From the NCBI RefSeq assembly GCF_000018285.1, contig NC_009901.1:2913001-2977000 (forward strand): a DNA stretch of 64,000 nt, read 5' to 3'. Source of the DNA: Shewanella pealeana ATCC 700345 (GTDB lineage: Bacteria; Pseudomonadota; Gammaproteobacteria; Enterobacterales; Shewanellaceae). Position 1 is the first letter of the stretch. Every line of letters starts with the position of its first letter. The position numbers and the translations under genes are program-made. The notes under the pieces were generated by a model. The model searched no databases. It was not told the origin of the DNA and saw nothing but the letters and a program-made list of their open reading frames with translations. Positions 8,392-16,936 of this stretch are shown piece by piece.

Positions 8392-9693
8392 TTACTGTAC
8401 CAATGAATAGAAGATTGCCGAGATTGAAACTAATCCGATAATCACTACAAAAACATTACTGATGGTACCTGAGTATTGCTTCATCGCTGGTACTTTCATG
8501 ATGGCGTACATAGGCATGATAAACAACAGCAGAGCGATGATTGGTCCACCTAAGCTTTCAATCATTCCCAAAATATTGGGGTTGATAGTTGCTACAGCCC
8601 AAGTGGTCAGTAGCATAAAACCTGCAGTAACACGATTCAGAGTAACAGGGTTGACCTCTTTGCCCTTACCGCGTGCAGCCTTGATGATTAAACCATTAAA
8701 GCCTTCACTCGCCCCGATATAGTGGCCAAAGAATGACTTAGTGATAGCGATGATCGCAACAATTGGCGCAACATAAGCGATAATCGGCGTATCAAAATGG
8801 TTCGCTAGATAAGTTAATATCGAAACATTTTGCGCTTTAGCCTCAGCTAGATTGGCAGGCGATAGGCTAAACACACAACTAAACACGAAAAACATCACTG
8901 TTACAACCATAAGAATATGGCTAAAAGCTAAGATCCGTGAACACTGTTTTTCAGCATCATCACCGTGAAATTTTCTACGATCGACCGCAAAGGAGGAGAT
9001 AACCGGAGAGTGGTTAAATGAAAATACCATCACAGGCAGTATCAACCACAAAGCCATTAAAATGGTACTTATTCCACCTTCTGCAGGCATCACATTGCTA
9101 AATATTGACGTGTTCCAGTAAGGGATCAGGTAAACAGAGAGCAGCAGAAGCACGGCAACGAACGGGAAAACCAGTATACTCATCGCTTTGATAATTAACT
9201 GTTCACCTAAACGAACTACGGCAATCAAGCCAATAATCAAGATTAAGGCCAATGTTGCACGGTTAGGCGGAGTCATGCCCAGCTGATGTTGCATAAAGCT
9301 TTCAACAGTATTGGTAAGTGCAACACTGTAGACGAGTAAAATCGGGTAAATAGCAAAGAAATAGAGTAAGGTGATGACCTTACCCATGCCTACACCAAAA
9401 TGCTCCTCTACCACTTCGGTGATCCCTGCTTCTGGGTTTGATCCCGATAACACAAAACGTGTTAAGCCGCGATGAGCGAAGAAGGTCATTGGCAGTGCCA
9501 GTAGAGCCATAAGAATGAGCGGGACCAAGCCACCTTGCGCCGCATTAATTGGCAGGAAAAGGGTGCCAGCCCCCACTGCCGTACCATAAAGCCCCAATAC
9601 CCATAGAGTATCGCTCTTGTTCCAGCTTGATTTTACCTTGAGTTGTGCCGAGGTATTTTCAGTTTTGTTAATTACAGAGTCCATTATGGACAT
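8392..9693 (-). CDS. sdaC: Serine permease of the HAAAP family (SdaC)
   Basis: A 433-residue inner-membrane transporter with about 11 membrane segments. It matches E. coli SdaC nearly throughout: KSDTLWVLGLYGTAVGAG at the first segment, LTRFVLSGSNPE, FFAIYPILLVYSVALTNT, VMVFSFNHSPVISSFA and ILGMIESLGGPIIALLL. SdaC imports serine with protons, and the hydroxy/aromatic amino acid permease family also includes threonine carriers, so threonine transport cannot be excluded. No serine deaminase gene lies next to it. A CRP-like sequence lies about 200 bases upstream. The family is secure and the substrate is likely. Confidence 0.9.
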   Translation of the reverse strand: MSIMDSVINKTENTSAQLKVKSSWNKSDTLWVLGLYGTAVGAGTLFLPINAAQGGLVPLILMALLALPMTFFAHRGLTRFVLSGSNPEAGITEVVEEHFGVGMGKVITLLYFFAIYPILLVYSVALTNTVESFMQHQLGMTPPNRATLALILIIGLIAVVRLGEQLIIKAMSILVFPFVAVLLLLSVYLIPYWNTSIFSNVMPAEGGISTILMALWLILPVMVFSFNHSPVISSFAVDRRKFHGDDAEKQCSRILAFSHILMVVTVMFFVFSCVFSLSPANLAEAKAQNVSILTYLANHFDTPIIAYVAPIVAIIAITKSFFGHYIGASEGFNGLIIKAARGKGKEVNPVTLNRVTAGFMLLTTWAVATINPNILGMIESLGGPIIALLLFIMPMYAIMKVPAMKQYSGTISNVFVVIIGLVSISAIFYSLVQ

Positions 9694-9884
9694 CTCCTTA
9701 GACGGTTCTTATATGACCTTTTAAGGGTTCTGTTTTCATACCTAACTTCACATCACGTAGCCGCTGAAAATATCAACCAAAGCAACATCGACAACATAAG
9801 ATAGGGAGTTTAACTTCAAAACCTGAATGAAAAACTAGCAGAGCCCCACAAAGGCCGCGCAGTATAGGGGAGAGATTTGGGGAT

Positions 9885-9906
9885 AAATGTGATTTCAGAC
9901 AAACTT
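9885..9906. promoter_or_regulatory. Possible CRP site upstream of sdaC
   Basis: AAATGTGAT at 9885-9893 matches the left half of the CRP consensus perfectly. The right half (CAaAcTT) matches only partly. It lies about 190 bases before the sdaC start, which is far for direct activation, so this is a tentative call. Confidence 0.3.
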
Positions 9907-10109
9907 ATTTAGGTTTTACAAATTTAAGAAGCTGATCGTTGCTTTTTCAAGCAACCAAAGAAAGAGTCAACTGCAGCCACGCCAATTTCTGCTTGTTATA
10001 ACTGACATAGACTTAACAGAGCTGCTAATTGGAGGAAGTGAAAATCTATACAGGCACAGAACAACCCAATAGACAAGAACCGTACTTAGGGTAAGACTCA
10101 CTCTCATAA

Positions 10110-10508
10110 GTAAAAGATCCACCTTCTGAAGAAGGTGGCTTTGCCCATCTGTTATAAAGCAGACTCCCTAAAAGGGAGCTTTCCTACCGTGCGTTAACAA
10201 GACGCCGTAAATATATCCCTATAGGCTCTACTAAATCATCCCTGATTTAGAAGCTTGTACCGCACTATTAGCAAAGCTCAAGTATCACTTGAGTTAATAA
10301 GCTATATTTAAATGAACTTATAAGCCGTGTATCGCATGGATGCGATAAGCGAGCCTCCATGGACACTTTCTCTTCAAACAAAAGTCGGCGTGCTTATAAG
10401 TCGTTAAACATTGCCTTACTCCGCAATGCCATTGAACGTACTTCAGGCAGAGCCTAATTAATGATAACGGCCCCTACTGAAGTAGGTGGTTTAGGGCTGA
10501 AAACAAAA
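10110..10508 (+). mobile_element. Palindrome-ended repeat element, copy 1 (non-autonomous, IS200/IS605-like)
   Basis: A 399-base element that recurs at about 96% identity in inverse orientation at 54819-55214. It begins with GTAAAAGATCC and the stem-loop CCACCTTCTGAAGAAGGTGG (10119-10138). It ends with the stem-loop family CCACCTACTGAAGTAGGTGG, here degraded on its left arm to GGCCCCTACT, followed by TTTAGGGCTGAAAACAAAA. The ends are hairpins, not terminal inverted repeats, and no target duplication is seen, as in IS200/IS605 transposons. There is no transposase. Internal stems include ACTCCC/GGGAGC, CTAAATCA/TGATTTAG, CTCAAG/CTTGAG and ATCGCAT/ATGCGAT, so the middle could be a structured RNA. 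A 32-codon frame lies at 10359-10457. Confidence 0.7.
10359..10457 (+). other. Conserved 32-codon frame inside repeat copy 1
   Basis: Runs from an ATG to a TAA and encodes a basic peptide that ends NAIERTSGRA. The same frame is present in copy 2 with one synonymous change (GCC/GCT) and no amino-acid change. There is no Shine-Dalgarno. It could be a relic of a transposon protein C-terminus or chance, since the two copies are closely related overall. Confidence 0.3.
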
Positions 10509-10554
10509 TGAGCACACACCTCACGCGTACCCTACACTTAATTTATTACGGACA

Positions 10555-12525
10555 ATGACGGTAAATTACATGGATTTAAGTGATATTTCGATAAGAGCAA
10601 GATTACTTGCTAGTAATATTATTATTTGTAGCATCCTGATTGTATTCAATATTGTTGTATACAAATCAATATCAACCATGGAAACAACTTCACACTGGGT
10701 AGACCACACTGAAGAGGTAATAGCTCTAACCAATGGTCTCGTCAACTCAATGGTTAATCAAGAAACAGGAATTAGAGGGTATGCCATAACTGGAGAAAAT
10801 GAATACCTAGAGCCCTATTTATCAGGCAAGGAAGACTTTCAAACATTTTTTAATGCTGCAAAATTGTTAACCTCAGACAACCCTTCTCAGCAAGTACGCT
10901 ATGATGACGTTGCAAAGCAATCAAAGCTATGGGGTGAGTATGCCGAATCCATTATTTCGCTGCGTAAAAATATCCGAAGTGGTGAACAAATTAATACACA
11001 GCTTAAGGAATTAATTAATTCAGGTATCGGCAAGCAACAAATGGATAACATAAGGCTTGAGTTAAATAAGCTTGGATCTTCAAATTTAAATATCACAGTA
11101 CTAAATGCCATGGTTAATATGGAGACAGGTTTACGCGGCTTTTTACTCAACCGTCAAGAAACTTATCTTGAACCATATCAAACTGGAAAAAACGTGATAG
11201 ACCAACAAAACTCCAATATCAAGGAAACTAGACTCGCAGAGTCTATTGATTCATGGATTAATGACTACGCCCAACAAGCGATTACATTAACTCGTCAATC
11301 AACTCAGTTCAAATCAATGTCAGATCTCTATGCTGTGCTAGACAAGAAGCAGGGGAAAGTATACATGGATGAATTGCGTTCGAAAGTAACTGGCATCATT
11401 GATGTTGAGCTTAGTTTGATGGAACAAAGAAAAGCCGAATCAGCAAGTGCGGCAACTATGGCAACAAGGGTCATCATATGGGGTTGCATTATAGTCATTC
11501 TACTTGTCTTTGTATTTTCTCATATCACATCAGTAAGTATCATTAACCCCATCCAACAAGCCGTAGCCTATGCAAAACAATTAGCCGCAGGTAATTTAAA
11601 TATTAATGTTGGACAACAAGGTAAGAGTGAATCAGGCGTACTGCTATTAGCAATCCAAACTGTTTCAAATAATCTGAAGGACATGATCGGACACATTGCA
11701 CAAACCAGTAGTAAACTCAATGACGCTTCAACGTACCTAAACTCAGTGCTTGATAAGACAGGCTCTGGCGCAAAAGATCAGCTAGATAAAACTGAGCAAA
11801 TAACAGATGCCATGCAACAGTTATCGCTTGCCGTACAGGAGGTCTCGCAAAATACCGTAAATGCTTCGCATGTCGCGACGAAAGCTGTTGATGAAGCCGA
11901 GGCTGGCTATGGAGTTATCCAAAATACCATCGGACATATTGGTGATTTAAATGATGAGATTAAACGAACGTCCTTAAAAATTACTAGTCTTGCAGAAGAG
12001 ACAAACAATATCGGTAAGATTCTCGACGTAATTGGTGGCGTTGCTGAGCAAACTAATTTATTGGCACTAAACGCTGCGATAGAAGCTGCTCGGGCGGGTG
12101 AACAAGGGCGAGGATTTGCAGTTGTCGCTGACGAAGTGCGTGTGCTAGCTCAAAGAACACAAGAATCGACTACTGAAATACATTCTTTAATTGAAAGTAT
12201 TCAAAGTGGTACAAAAGATGTTGTTAATAGTATGCAGCAAAGTACTGGCTTATTAACAGCAAGCATCGACTCAGCAAGTCATTCAGGTGGGACATTTTCA
12301 GAAATTACGCGATCCATCACCAAAATTAATGACATGAATACGCAAAGCGCTAGCGCAACAGAGCAGCAAAGCGTTGCAACTGAACAAGTTAATACTAGTA
12401 TGTTGGCAGTCAATAGCATCTCTCAAGAAAATTACACTTTAATGATGGACTCAGTTAGGTCGTGTGAAGACCTAACAAACCTGTCAAATTCATTAAATGC
12501 TACTGTTAAGCAATTCAAGATGTAA
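10555..12525 (+). CDS. Methyl-accepting chemotaxis protein with two CHASE3-like segments
   Basis: A 656-residue chemoreceptor. A membrane segment (about 17-37) is followed by an extracytoplasmic region with two CHASE3-like repeats, each with the signature M-V-N-x-E-T-G-x-R-G (near residues 64-73 and 186-195) followed by a YLEPY motif. A second membrane segment (about 303-325), a HAMP domain and a long signalling helix pair follow. The hairpin tip [19 protein letters not shown] lies near residue 500. It should relay periplasmic signals to CheA/CheW, and the ligand is unknown. The start is uncertain, with a weak Shine-Dalgarno before ATG 10555 and an alternative ATG at 10570. It begins 47 bases after the repeat element. 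Confidence 0.92.
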   Translation: MTVNYMDLSDISIRARLLASNIIICSILIVFNIVVYKSISTMETTSHWVDHTEEVIALTNGLVNSMVNQETGIRGYAITGENEYLEPYLSGKEDFQTFFNAAKLLTSDNPSQQVRYDDVAKQSKLWGEYAESIISLRKNIRSGEQINTQLKELINSGIGKQQMDNIRLELNKLGSSNLNITVLNAMVNMETGLRGFLLNRQETYLEPYQTGKNVIDQQNSNIKETRLAESIDSWINDYAQQAITLTRQSTQFKSMSDLYAVLDKKQGKVYMDELRSKVTGIIDVELSLMEQRKAESASAATMATRVIIWGCIIVILLVFVFSHITSVSIINPIQQAVAYAKQLAAGNLNINVGQQGKSESGVLLLAIQTVSNNLKDMIGHIAQTSSKLNDASTYLNSVLDKTGSGAKDQLDKTEQITDAMQQLSLAVQEVSQNTVNASHVATKAVDEAEAGYGVIQNTIGHIGDLNDEIKRTSLKITSLAEETNNIGKILDVIGGVAEQTNLLALNAAIEAARAGEQGRGFAVVADEVRVLAQRTQESTTEIHSLIESIQSGTKDVVNSMQQSTGLLTASIDSASHSGGTFSEITRSITKINDMNTQSASATEQQSVATEQVNTSMLAVNSISQENYTLMMDSVRSCEDLTNLSNSLNATVKQFKM

Positions 12526-12530
12526 CCAGA

Positions 12531-12570
12531 AATACTGACTTAATTAAAGTATGTAAATTAAGTCAGTATT
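12531..12570 (+). terminator. Hairpin after the chemoreceptor gene
   Basis: Perfect 15-base arms (AATACTGACTTAATT and its complement) around a 10-base loop, beginning 6 bases after the stop. It lacks a long T-run, so termination is likely but not certain. Confidence 0.7.
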
Positions 12571-12701
12571 CATCGCTAGCTAGGGTTAACCATGGCTATA
12601 GCCAAATTGAACTCGGTTAAAATTAGCCCCCTATCTCAAAGTGGCTAACTCTCTATTAATCAAATTGATTTGTAAGGCCTAGTTAGGTTAATACAATTTC
12701 A

Positions 12702-12875
12702 CTAGGCTAGTGTTACTCGAAATAGCAACTGACTATGGCTATTCTCGACTGGATAACCTGGAACATGCTTTTTTACTAATGCAATAACATCGACAATAAT
12801 TAGCTGGATGAACATCAATCCCCCCACTAAGCCTACAGCTAAGATTGTTGCGTGATATTCACTAAAGTACTCCAT
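12702..12875 (-). pseudogene. Truncated MAPEG-like membrane protein (57 codons)
   Basis: A 57-residue frame starting at ATG 12875 behind a good GGAGATCC Shine-Dalgarno and ending at TAG 12702. One hydrophobic segment (ILAVGLVGGLMFIQLIIVDVIAL) is followed by KKHVPGYPVENSHSQLLFRVTLA. This resembles the N-terminal helix and conserved loop of MAPEG-superfamily proteins (about 130 residues with four helices). The rest of the fold is absent: past the stop the frame meets further stops and no related coding. It is therefore either a decayed gene or a short membrane peptide that reuses the first helix. The family call comes from memory of the motif and is moderate in confidence. Confidence 0.55.
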
Positions 12876-12948
12876 TTTCGGATCTCCATATCAAAAATGT
12901 TAACGAGCGAACACAGCCAAGAGTTTTATCCCCTTATCCATTAGTTAG

Positions 12949-13653
12949 CTAAATGCCATCAATACTCACCTTAAAGAACTTAACCTTATCCGATAATTGA
13001 TTGAACTTCCAAGGCGGATCTATGACCGAAATATTCCTTACCCCAAACTTAGCTAAGTCTTCCAACGAGTAATACCATCCTACATAGTCCTCAGCCTGAT
13101 GAACCTTCTGGTAGTTAGGATTTTGCCCAAGATAAGTTATTTCTTGATCGACACCGATTACATTAAAAAAGTGTTTTTCTCTTAATGTCGTCGCTGCAAT
13201 ATACTGCTCGAAGCTTGCTCTTGCTGAACTTTGTGAGGCTTCGGGCAAACTTTTTAAATACTCTTTAGTAGCCTCAAGCATACCCGTTGTACCGCCGTGA
13301 AAGCCGATCACAGCGTGGTTCGAAATACGATGAGTGATAGATGAAGAAAAGACATAATTGGCGCAGGAAGATATACAGTAGTCGATGACTTCAACTCCGA
13401 TGTTATGTTTAAAGATGAACTCCCCCAAATCCATTCCATTATTGACTTCGCCACCTTTACTTTTTATCGATATCCATTTTATCAAGTCAGTATGTTCTTC
13501 AAAGAGCAAAAAAGCGGCTTGATTGGCATCTTCTGTTAATGCTCCCTCGTAATAGATTGTATCTTTTTTAAGGCTGACCTTAGTCAATTCATCTGCTTTG
13601 ACTATAAATGGAACGCTCAGCAATAACATGGCTAACACTATAAATCTATTCAC
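12949..13653 (-). CDS. Periplasmic ClpP-fold-like protein
   Basis: A 234-residue protein when started at GTG 13653, which has a GGGAG five bases upstream and gives a clean signal peptide (MNRFIVLAMLLLSVPFIVKA). A longer frame back to 13710 adds residues that do not look like a leader. The body has ClpP/crotonase-fold hallmarks: IKSKGGEVNNGMDLGEFI (substrate-binding Gly loop), then YCISSCANYVFSSS with the Ser-Cys segment where the nucleophile sits, then AVIGFHGG with a possible catalytic His. It resembles COG3904-type predicted periplasmic serine proteases. The N-terminal 'YYEGALTEDANQAAF' also fits that group. The substrate is unknown and no partner gene is adjacent. Confidence 0.7.
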   Translation of the reverse strand: MNRFIVLAMLLLSVPFIVKADELTKVSLKKDTIYYEGALTEDANQAAFLLFEEHTDLIKWISIKSKGGEVNNGMDLGEFIFKHNIGVEVIDYCISSCANYVFSSSITHRISNHAVIGFHGGTTGMLEATKEYLKSLPEASQSSARASFEQYIAATTLREKHFFNVIGVDQEITYLGQNPNYQKVHQAEDYVGWYYSLEDLAKFGVRNISVIDPPWKFNQLSDKVKFFKVSIDGI

Positions 13654-13978
13654 GCAGTCTCCCTGTGGCAATTGACAGTTTGCTTCCCCAGAGTCTAGGA
13701 TAAGCCCCAACCATATTAACTTGAATTCAACATACCAATGTAAGCTATTGATGTAAAGCGACTAATCCAAGGTGTTTATTGGATCAACATGAGTCAACGT
13801 GATAGTGATGAAGCCATCAAATAAAGTAAAATAGCGGTAATGATGTCGTATTTCTGTAAGGTTTGATCCACATACCACACTAACAGAATTAGATTCGGCC
13901 TTCACAGGAAGACCGAATTAACTCAATAAATCAACTCTACATCGATAGATGCCTGACTAAATCGACCACACTCACTTG
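13654..13978. other. Intergenic region between antiporter and periplasmic protein
   Basis: About 325 bases. The only structure seen is a near-perfect hairpin at 13893-13919 (ATTCGGcCTTC with GAAGaCCGAAT), probably the 3' hairpin of the antiporter gene. No coding frame of note. Confidence 0.5.
13893..13919 (-). terminator. Hairpin downstream of the antiporter gene
   Basis: Eleven-base arms with one mismatch and a five-base loop, 60 bases past the antiporter stop. No clear T-run, so it is a possible terminator only. Confidence 0.45.
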
Positions 13979-15856
13979 TCACTCAGGTGCCTTGCTGACA
14001 GCCAGATTCTCATCAGCTATAACAGTCGAACTTGTCTCCCCAGTGTCAGGATGGTTGTCACTGTTACAGTCTAACTTGATTGCATCCACGGGGATTAAGC
14101 TGATTAACTCGACTCCTATCGGTATCTCAAGTTCACCGCTAATCAACCTCACCTTCCCCTCTTGCAGGTAAATAAGCGGGATGGCAGCTTCTGCATACTG
14201 CTTCATAAACATAGCGTAATTGAAGTTCTCAGTGAGACGGGTGCTTTTAATGGTTGCCCCCTTTGCCATTAAGCTTGCGAGCTTAGAGTAAGAGACATCA
14301 TCACCAAATAAACTTAAGCGTTCCAAGTAAGACTCAGATAATTGATGCCTTGCACTTGAGATTTCACCATTATTGAGTCCAAAAACTTTTTTACTACCAA
14401 ATACATCTTGAAAATAGAAAGTTACGAGAGGATTAAGCTGCCTATATGGCGACATCACCAGAACTCGACCTATTCCCGCCATATTCATATGATTCTCGGC
14501 GTGTTCCGATGCTGGATTACCGAAATATACTGGAATGCTATCCATACGGGCTAAGCGAACATTATCCCAGTTATTATCGGCAAGCAGCACAGTGACCCCC
14601 TTTGACTGCAATGTTTTAGCCAGTGCTCGTGGAAACTTGGATGCACCGAAAATTAATAACCCTTGAGAGGAGTCTGCGGTAACGCCGAGTACCTTAGCCC
14701 ACCTCCCCGCAGTTAAGCTTTGGATCACTACAGTACCAATAATAATGAGGAAGACTAAAGGTACGATAAGCTCCGCGCCTTTAATGCCGATAGCTTCCAA
14801 TTTAATGGCAAATAAGGATGACACGGCCGCTGCGACAATACCTCGTGGTGCGACCCAGCTTAAAAACCATTTATCCCCCTTTGAAAGCGAGGTACCGATG
14901 CCACAACACCAGATACTTAAGGGACGTGCAATTAACATCACCACCGCGAGTAGTGCTAAGCCTTCCCAGCCTAGGCTTAACAGCGCATCGGCATTGAGTC
15001 TTGCCGCAAGTAATATAAACAACGCAGAAATAAGTAATACCGTCAGGGTCTCTTTAAACTCGAGAATATCGGCAATATCCACGCCTTTCATGTTCGCCAG
15101 CCAAATGCCCATCACGGTCACCGAGAGCAAACCGGCTTCTTCTTGTAATAGGTTTGAGCCAACGAAAACCGCTAGCATTAGGGTGAGAACAGCCGTATTA
15201 CGCAAATAGTGTGGCAATAGATTATTACGCAAAACGAGGCCAACTAAATAGCCACTTATCACACCAAAGCCAAGACCAACGGCCAACATGGCACTTAAAG
15301 CATGCAGAACATGTGTGGTTGGGTCGGCCGCAACCGCGATATATTCAAACACCAACACGGCAAGCAGCGCACCTATTGGGTCGATGACTATCCCTTCCCA
15401 GCGCAATATACTCGCAAGTTCAGTTTTTGGTCTTACACTTCGAAGCATAGGCACAATAACAGTCGGACCAGTTACCACGACCAAGGCACCAAATAAAAGC
15501 GCCATTGACCATTCGAAATCGAGTAGATAGAAGGTGCCGACCGTAATACAGGCCCAAGTGATCACAGTGCCGAGTGTCACCAAGCGGGTCACCATAACAC
15601 CGTGCTCTTTTATTTCTTTGAAGTTAAGGGTTAATGCACCTTCAAAAAGAATGACCGCAACACCAAGAGAGATGATAGGGAACAACAAGTCGCCAAAAAT
15701 AACATCTGGCTGTAAGAAACCAAGACCTGGTCCAAGCAGGAGGCCGCATAGTAACAGGGGTAAAATGGCAGGTAGTCTCAATTTCCACCCTATCCACTGA
15801 CAAAACAACGATAACACACCTAGCAAAGCAAGCATCGCAGTGATCTGCTCCAGCAT
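13979..15856 (-). CDS. CPA1-family Na+/H+ (or K+/H+) antiporter with regulatory domain
   Basis: A 625-residue protein. The first 390 residues carry about 12 membrane segments of the NhaP/CPA1 type: LRLPAILPLLLCGLLLGPGLG near the N-terminus, LFEGALTLNF near 71-80, VTGPTVIVPML near 130, WEGIVIDPIGALLA near 153 with the conserved acidic residue, and SWVAPRGIVAAAVSSLFA near 332. A soluble tail with a TrkA-N-like start (LLIFGASKFPRALAKTLQSKG) follows, so nucleotide control is plausible. The usual second GxG is modified. It exchanges monovalent cations for protons across the inner membrane and serves pH and salt tolerance. Cation choice cannot be read from sequence. A heptamer array lies 165-330 bases upstream. 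Confidence 0.88.
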   Translation of the reverse strand: MLEQITAMLALLGVLSLFCQWIGWKLRLPAILPLLLCGLLLGPGLGFLQPDVIFGDLLFPIISLGVAVILFEGALTLNFKEIKEHGVMVTRLVTLGTVITWACITVGTFYLLDFEWSMALLFGALVVVTGPTVIVPMLRSVRPKTELASILRWEGIVIDPIGALLAVLVFEYIAVAADPTTHVLHALSAMLAVGLGFGVISGYLVGLVLRNNLLPHYLRNTAVLTLMLAVFVGSNLLQEEAGLLSVTVMGIWLANMKGVDIADILEFKETLTVLLISALFILLAARLNADALLSLGWEGLALLAVVMLIARPLSIWCCGIGTSLSKGDKWFLSWVAPRGIVAAAVSSLFAIKLEAIGIKGAELIVPLVFLIIIGTVVIQSLTAGRWAKVLGVTADSSQGLLIFGASKFPRALAKTLQSKGVTVLLADNNWDNVRLARMDSIPVYFGNPASEHAENHMNMAGIGRVLVMSPYRQLNPLVTFYFQDVFGSKKVFGLNNGEISSARHQLSESYLERLSLFGDDVSYSKLASLMAKGATIKSTRLTENFNYAMFMKQYAEAAIPLIYLQEGKVRLISGELEIPIGVELISLIPVDAIKLDCNSDNHPDTGETSSTVIADENLAVSKAPE

Positions 15857-16020
15857 AGCCTATTTCCTTATCTGATCGTTTCTATTGAAACGATGTTTGT
15901 TAAAACATGCAGTTGAGTGTAAAAACTATAGTCAAACCTGAGTAAAATACGATAACGCTAAGAAAAGTAAATCAATATTATCGTTAAATAATCTAGGTGG
16001 GTAAGAATGCAGCAAGGCAG

Positions 16021-16185
16021 AGGTGCTAGGTGCTAGGTGCTAGGTGCTAGGTGCTAGGTGCTAGGTGCTAGGTGCTAGGTGCTAGGTGCTAGGTGCTAGG
16101 TGCTAGGTGCTAGGTGCTAGGTGCTAGGTGCTAGGTGCTAGGTGCTAGGTGCTAGGTGCTAGGTGCTAGGTGCTAGGTGCTAGGT
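16021..16185. repeat. Tandem heptamer array, GCTAGGT x 23.6
   Basis: An uninterrupted, perfect array with period 7 (165 bases). All six frames are closed because the period forces a TAG every seven codons on both strands, so it is not coding. Every unit contains CTAG, a tetranucleotide usually rare in proteobacterial genomes. It lies between the antiporter promoter region and the tRNA-Asp cluster. Confidence 0.95.
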
Positions 16186-16224
16186 AAATAGAAAAGCGGA
16201 CAAACTATAGAATTAAAAGCAGTA

Positions 16225-16340
16225 AAACGAAAAAAACCTTACAACGCTGTAGAAGCTTTCGTTTTTATGTTTGCGGAGCGGATTGGCTTGGATTACTGCC
16301 GAACCCACGAACGAAACGTGACATGCTAACTCATTTCAAC
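16225..16340 (-). pseudogene. Decayed tRNA-Asp copy with its decayed terminator
   Basis: The segment repeats the architecture found at 16381-16505. It has AAAACGAAAAA, then a broken version of the terminator stem (ACCTTACA..TGTAGAAGCTTTCGT), then TTGCGGAGCGG matching the tRNA 3' end (CCA changed to CAA). Further on come GAACCCaCGA, CGTGACAtGC and CTAAC at the places expected for the T arm, anticodon arm and D arm of tRNA-Asp. Insertions and substitutions destroy the cloverleaf. It appears to be a fifth, dead copy at the 3' end of the tRNA cluster. Confidence 0.7.
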
Positions 16341-16384
16341 AATGTTGCTAGACTAAAACAACCAAACCAGCAAAAACAACAAAA

Positions 16385-16419
16385 CGAAAAAAGCCCTTAC
16401 ATTGCTGTAAGGGCTTTCG
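16385..16419 (-). terminator. Terminator of the tRNA-Asp operon
   Basis: Perfect 11-base arms (AAGCCCTTACA) around a TTGC loop. The minus strand continues into a T-run. It begins 10 bases after the last tRNA. Confidence 0.92.
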
Positions 16420-16428
16420 TCTTTGTGT

Positions 16429-16505
16429 TGGCGGAGCGGACGGGACTCGAACCCGCGACCCCCGGCGTGACAGGCCGGTATTCTAACCAACTGAACTACC
16501 GCTCC
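16429..16505 (-). tRNA. tRNA-Asp (GTC), copy 4 of the transcript
   Basis: A 77-base gene with encoded CCA. The minus strand begins GGAGCGGTAGTTCAGTTGG and has the anticodon arm CCGGCCTGTCACGCCGG with anticodon GTC and T arm GCGGGTTCGAGTCCCGT. Same sequence as the other three copies. It is last in transcription order, directly before the terminator. Confidence 0.97.
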
Positions 16506-16776
16506 AAAACTTTTCTAGAAACCATTAATTCTGATTTCTAAAGTCATTGCTATGTCACTAACATGACTTACGACTAACTAAACTAGCTAGCTTTTACTAA
16601 ATTGGCGGAGCGGACGGGACTCGAACCCGCGACCCCCGGCGTGACAGGCCGGTATTCTAACCAACTGAACTACCGCTCCAAAACTTTTCTAGAAACCATT
16701 AATTCTGATTTCTAAAGTCATTGCTATGTCACTAACATGACTTACGACTAACTAAACTAGCTAGCTTTTACTAAAT
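16506..16776. repeat. Tandem duplication unit of the tRNA-Asp cluster
   Basis: The spacer at 16506-16602 is repeated base for base at 16680-16776, and with the intervening identical tRNA gene this gives a 174-base period. Within the spacer a CTAGCTAG motif is noticeable. Confidence 0.9.
16603..16679 (-). tRNA. tRNA-Asp (GTC), copy 3 of the transcript
   Basis: A 77-base gene including CCA, identical to its neighbours. It and the following 97-base spacer form one unit of a perfect 174-base tandem duplication with the copy at 16777. Confidence 0.97.
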
Positions 16777-16853
16777 TGGCGGAGCGGACGGGACTCGAAC
16801 CCGCGACCCCCGGCGTGACAGGCCGGTATTCTAACCAACTGAACTACCGCTCC
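16777..16853 (-). tRNA. tRNA-Asp (GTC), copy 2 of the transcript
   Basis: A 77-base gene including CCA, identical to the others. The 97-base spacer 16680-16776 after it is identical to 16506-16602, which shows a recent duplication. Confidence 0.97.
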
Positions 16854-16936
16854 AAAACTTTACTAGAAATCAATCGTGTCAATTTCCAATGTTACTCGTT
16901 ATGTCACTAACAAATAACTAAAATTTAGTACTTGAT

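Noticed and set aside
10038..10094. An 18-codon frame with GTG start after GGAGGA
   Set aside because: The Shine-Dalgarno is too close to the start, the frame is very short, and nothing conserved is seen.
14745..15209. A 154-codon plus-strand open frame
   Set aside because: Antisense to the well supported CPA1 antiporter. No start signal and no protein-like pattern.
16021..16185. Possible CRISPR array
   Set aside because: The unit is 7 bases without spacers and no cas gene lies nearby, so it is a simple tandem repeat.
16323..16541. A 72-codon open frame containing the phrase RTGLEPATPGVTGRYSNQLNYRS
   Set aside because: It is the antisense reading of the tRNA-Asp gene at 16429-16505. This peptide is a known false protein in databases.
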